Under the pieces are notes generated by a model. It had not been told where the DNA came from. It worked only from the letters and a program-made list of their open reading frames with translations, and made no database searches. Below, piece by piece: positions 62,568-64,000 of a stretch of DNA of 64,000 bases. Within the stretch, counting starts at the first letter, position 1; each line of letters starts with the position of its first letter. Made by a program: the position numbers and the translations under genes. Source of the stretch: Corallococcus silvisoli (lineage in GTDB: Bacteria; Myxococcota; Myxococcia; Myxococcales; Myxococcaceae); the NCBI RefSeq assembly GCF_009909145.1, contig NZ_JAAAPJ010000008.1:484901-548900 (forward strand), given 5' to 3'.

Positions 62568-63365
62568 ATGAGAGAGCGCTCCCCCAAGTCCGGCGGCGAG
62601 CGCGGCGGCCATGAAGCCCCGCGCTATGTCCATGGTGTCAACCCCGTGCTCGAAGCCCTTCGCGCCCATCCCGACGCGGTGGAGCGGCTCTTCATCGTCG
62701 ACGGGCAGGTGGGCGCCAAGGCCGCGGGCGAACTGCTCAGCCGCGCGCGTGACGCCGGCGTCCGGGTGGAGAAGGTCGGCCGCGAACGGCTGACCTCGAT
62801 GGCGGAGGGCGGCGTGCACCAGGGGGTCGTCGCAGAACTCCGGGGCTTCCAGTACGTCGACCTGCAAGACGTGCTCGACGCGGCGAAGGCTCGCTCCCAG
62901 CCCCCGTTGGTCGTCGTGCTCGACGGCATCCAGGATCCGCACAACCTGGGCGCCATCATCCGCTCGGCCCATGCGCTCGGTGCCCATGGCGTCGTCCTCG
63001 CCAAGGATCGGGCCGTTCAGGTGACGGGGACCGTGGCCAAGGCGTCCGCCGGCGCCGTCGAGTACTGCCCCATCGCGCGCGTCACCAACATCTCCCGCGC
63101 CCTGGAGGAACTGAAGGAAGCGGGCGTTTGGGTCGCGGCAGCCGACGTGGAGGGCTCCGAGCCGTTGTGGAATGCCCGGCTGGACGGCCCCCTGGCGCTC
63201 GTCGTGGGCGCCGAGGGAGCGGGCGTGAGGGAAGGGGTCCTCAAGCACTGCGACTTCCGCCTCCGGATTCCCATGGGCGGTCAGGTCGGTTCATTGAATG
63301 CGTCGGTTTCCGCCGCGATTCTGCTATACGAGGTCGCCCGCCAGCGGGGCCGTCCAACCCGCTGA
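62568..63365 (+). CDS. rlmB: 23S rRNA (guanosine-2'-O) methyltransferase RlmB
   Basis: A 265-residue SpoU/TrmH methyltransferase. The N-terminal substrate domain is YVHGVNPVLEALRAHPDAVE. The SPOUT core has motif 1 LDGIQDPHNLGAIIRSAHAL, motif 2 LALVVGAEGAGV and motif 3 IPMGGQVGSLNASVSAAILL, the knot that binds S-adenosylmethionine. It methylates the 2'-O of G2251 of 23S rRNA in E. coli. The ATG at 62568 follows the previous stop by 5 bases. The tRNA-tuf operon begins downstream. Confidence 0.92.
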   Translation: MRERSPKSGGERGGHEAPRYVHGVNPVLEALRAHPDAVERLFIVDGQVGAKAAGELLSRARDAGVRVEKVGRERLTSMAEGGVHQGVVAELRGFQYVDLQDVLDAAKARSQPPLVVVLDGIQDPHNLGAIIRSAHALGAHGVVLAKDRAVQVTGTVAKASAGAVEYCPIARVTNISRALEELKEAGVWVAAADVEGSEPLWNARLDGPLALVVGAEGAGVREGVLKHCDFRLRIPMGGQVGSLNASVSAAILLYEVARQRGRPTR

Positions 63366-63385
63366 TGTTTCGTGGATCAATCTCC

Positions 63386-63414
63386 TTGACTTGGAGAGTG
63401 GGGGCTTCTAAAAG
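63386..63414 (+). promoter_or_regulatory. Candidate sigma-70 promoter for the tRNA-tuf operon
   Basis: TTGACT (63386-63391), 17 bases, TAAAAG (63409-63414). The first tRNA starts 79 bases further on. The spacing and -35 match are good; this is the expected place for a strong stable-RNA promoter. Confidence 0.6.
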
Positions 63415-63492
63415 GTCGCGCCTCTCAAGTCGCTGCCGAGAGGTTGACGGTCCGCCCGGGATGAAGTAGGGCGGGGCAGTTGCTGGAAGGAT

Positions 63493-63565
63493 GCCGGTGT
63501 AGCTCAGTCGGTAGAGCAACTGATTTGTAATCAGTAGGTCGCGGGTTCAAATCCCGCCGCCGGCC
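63493..63565 (+). tRNA. tRNA-Thr (TGT anticodon)
   Basis: Cloverleaf: acceptor GCCGGTG/CGCCGGC, D-arm AGCTCAGTCGGTAGAGC, anticodon stem ACTGA/TCAGT around TTTGTAA (anticodon TGT), T-arm GCGGGTTCAAATCCCGC. The 3' CCA is not fully encoded. First tRNA of the cluster, same order as E. coli thrU-tyrU-glyT-thrT-tufB. Confidence 0.95.
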
Positions 63566-63643
63566 AGGTAGGACGGGCCGCGGAGAAGGGCCCGGGACGC
63601 GAAGTCGTGGTAGAGCGGTTCGCAGCACCACATGAGAATATCT

Positions 63644-63727
63644 GGAGGGATACCCAAGCGGCCAAAGGGAGCAGACTGTAAATCTGCCGGCTCTACGCCT
63701 TCGATGGTTCGAATCCATCTCCCTCCA
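63644..63727 (+). tRNA. tRNA-Tyr (GTA anticodon)
   Basis: An 84-base class II tRNA with a long variable arm (CCGGCTCTACGCCTTCG). Acceptor GGAGGGA pairs with TCCCTCC; discriminator A. Anticodon loop CTGTAAA gives GTA. CCA is not encoded. The spacer to the previous tRNA is 78 bases. Confidence 0.96.
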
Positions 63728-63736
63728 CTCGGCAAT

Positions 63737-63809
<73 letters not shown>

Positions 63810-63833
63810 CCAACCGTTGTAGTGCATCGCCAA

Positions 63834-63906
63834 GCCCTGATAGCTCAGTTGGCAGAGCGCATCCTTGGTAAGGATGAGGTCACCAGTTCAATCCTGGTTC
63901 AGGGCT
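63834..63906 (+). tRNA. tRNA-Thr (GGT anticodon)
   Basis: Acceptor GCCCTGA/TCAGGGC, discriminator T, encoded CCA at 63907-63909. Anticodon stem CATCC/GGATG surrounds TTGGTAA (anticodon GGT). It is 19 bases before the tuf start. Confidence 0.96.
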
Positions 63907-63925
63907 CCATTTTTCGAGGAGTGTC

Positions 63926-64000
63926 ATGTCCAAGGAAAAGTTCGATCGCAGCCTGCCCCACGTGAACATCGGAACGATTGGGCACGTGGACCACGGCAAG
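63926..64000 (+). CDS. tuf: Elongation factor Tu, N-terminal part (cut by window end)
   Basis: Only the first 25 codons are inside the window: the ATG at 63926 after a GAGGAG ribosome-binding site, then MSKEKFDRSLPHVNIGTIGH and the G1 loop GHVDHGK. EF-Tu delivers aminoacyl-tRNA to the ribosome. The gene ends beyond the window. Its position at the end of the four-tRNA cluster matches the tufB arrangement in E. coli. Confidence 0.96.
   Translation, partial: MSKEKFDRSLPHVNIGTIGHVDHGK

Overview
The window is about 64 kb of high-GC (roughly 70%) bacterial chromosome and reads as a myxobacterium of the Myxococcus/Corallococcus/Pyxidicoccus type. The strongest taxonomic markers are a close match to the gliding-motility lipoprotein CglB (59696-60997), a large metalloprotease ending in a MYXO-CTERM-like anchor (9342-14516), a DUF6178 protein, and many secreted or lipoprotein genes of the kind common in delta-proteobacterial predators. 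I see no insertion sequence, prophage, integrase, CRISPR array or plasmid-like segment. This is core chromosome with lineage-specific genes between housekeeping operons.

Layout. 0-9.3 kb: a small uncharacterised gene, a DUF1801 protein, the hslVU protease, argD, a three-gene J-domain/Hsp70/TPR cassette, and a pair of MaoC-fold dehydratases. 9.3-23.5 kb: a 1724-residue secreted M36 (fungalysin-like) metallopeptidase, a fatty-acyl-reductase-like SDR, coaE, a periplasmic protein, a four-haem cytochrome c, engB, DUF6178, then an O-antigen-ligase/Wzy-type polymerase overlapping a GT4 glycosyltransferase. 23.5-30 kb, all on the minus strand: ornithine cyclodeaminase/mu-crystallin-like enzyme, zinc alcohol dehydrogenase, a tiny membrane protein, pyrD, adenosine deaminase, an Smr-domain protein and a TerB+J-domain protein. 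30-34 kb: folD, two tandem six-cysteine lipoproteins, an ADP-ribosylglycohydrolase-like protein, a beta-lactamase-fold lipoprotein and a small Cys-rich secreted protein. 34.4-41.4 kb: one-carbon and methionine metabolism (minus-strand metF, membrane protein, homoserine dehydrogenase; plus-strand gcvT-gcvH-gcvP). 41.4-47.4 kb: envelope genes (CDF transporter, TonB-like protein, SpoIID-like lipoprotein, parallel beta-helix lipoprotein) and tRNA-Cys. 47.5-53.7 kb: acyl-CoA dehydrogenase, rhodanese, asd, 7Fe ferredoxin, a FliK-like low-complexity protein, a secreted unknown and a GNAT acetyltransferase. 53.7-59.5 kb: hrpB helicase, an acidic-tailed unknown, a HAD phosphatase, a HEAT-repeat protein and a DsrE-like protein. 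59.7-64 kb: cglB, a RimK-like ATP-grasp enzyme, a small secreted protein, rlmB, then four tRNAs (Thr-UGU, Tyr-GUA, Gly-UCC, Thr-GGU) leading into tuf, which is cut by the window end.

Themes. Several genes supply linked metabolism: asd and homoserine dehydrogenase (aspartate family), metF, folD and gcvTHP (folate one-carbon pool). Protein quality control is represented by HslVU, the J/Hsp70/TPR cassette and a second J-domain protein. The envelope and surface theme covers CglB, the polymerase/glycosyltransferase pair, the M36 protease and several lipoproteins. I did not find a clearly new multi-gene system. The best candidates for undescribed biology are the J/Hsp70/TPR cassette, the tandem six-cysteine lipoproteins, the orphan terminator at 23403-23449 with an unexplained 435-base leader, and several uncharacterised secreted proteins. 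All product calls come from reading the translated sequences; no database search was run.
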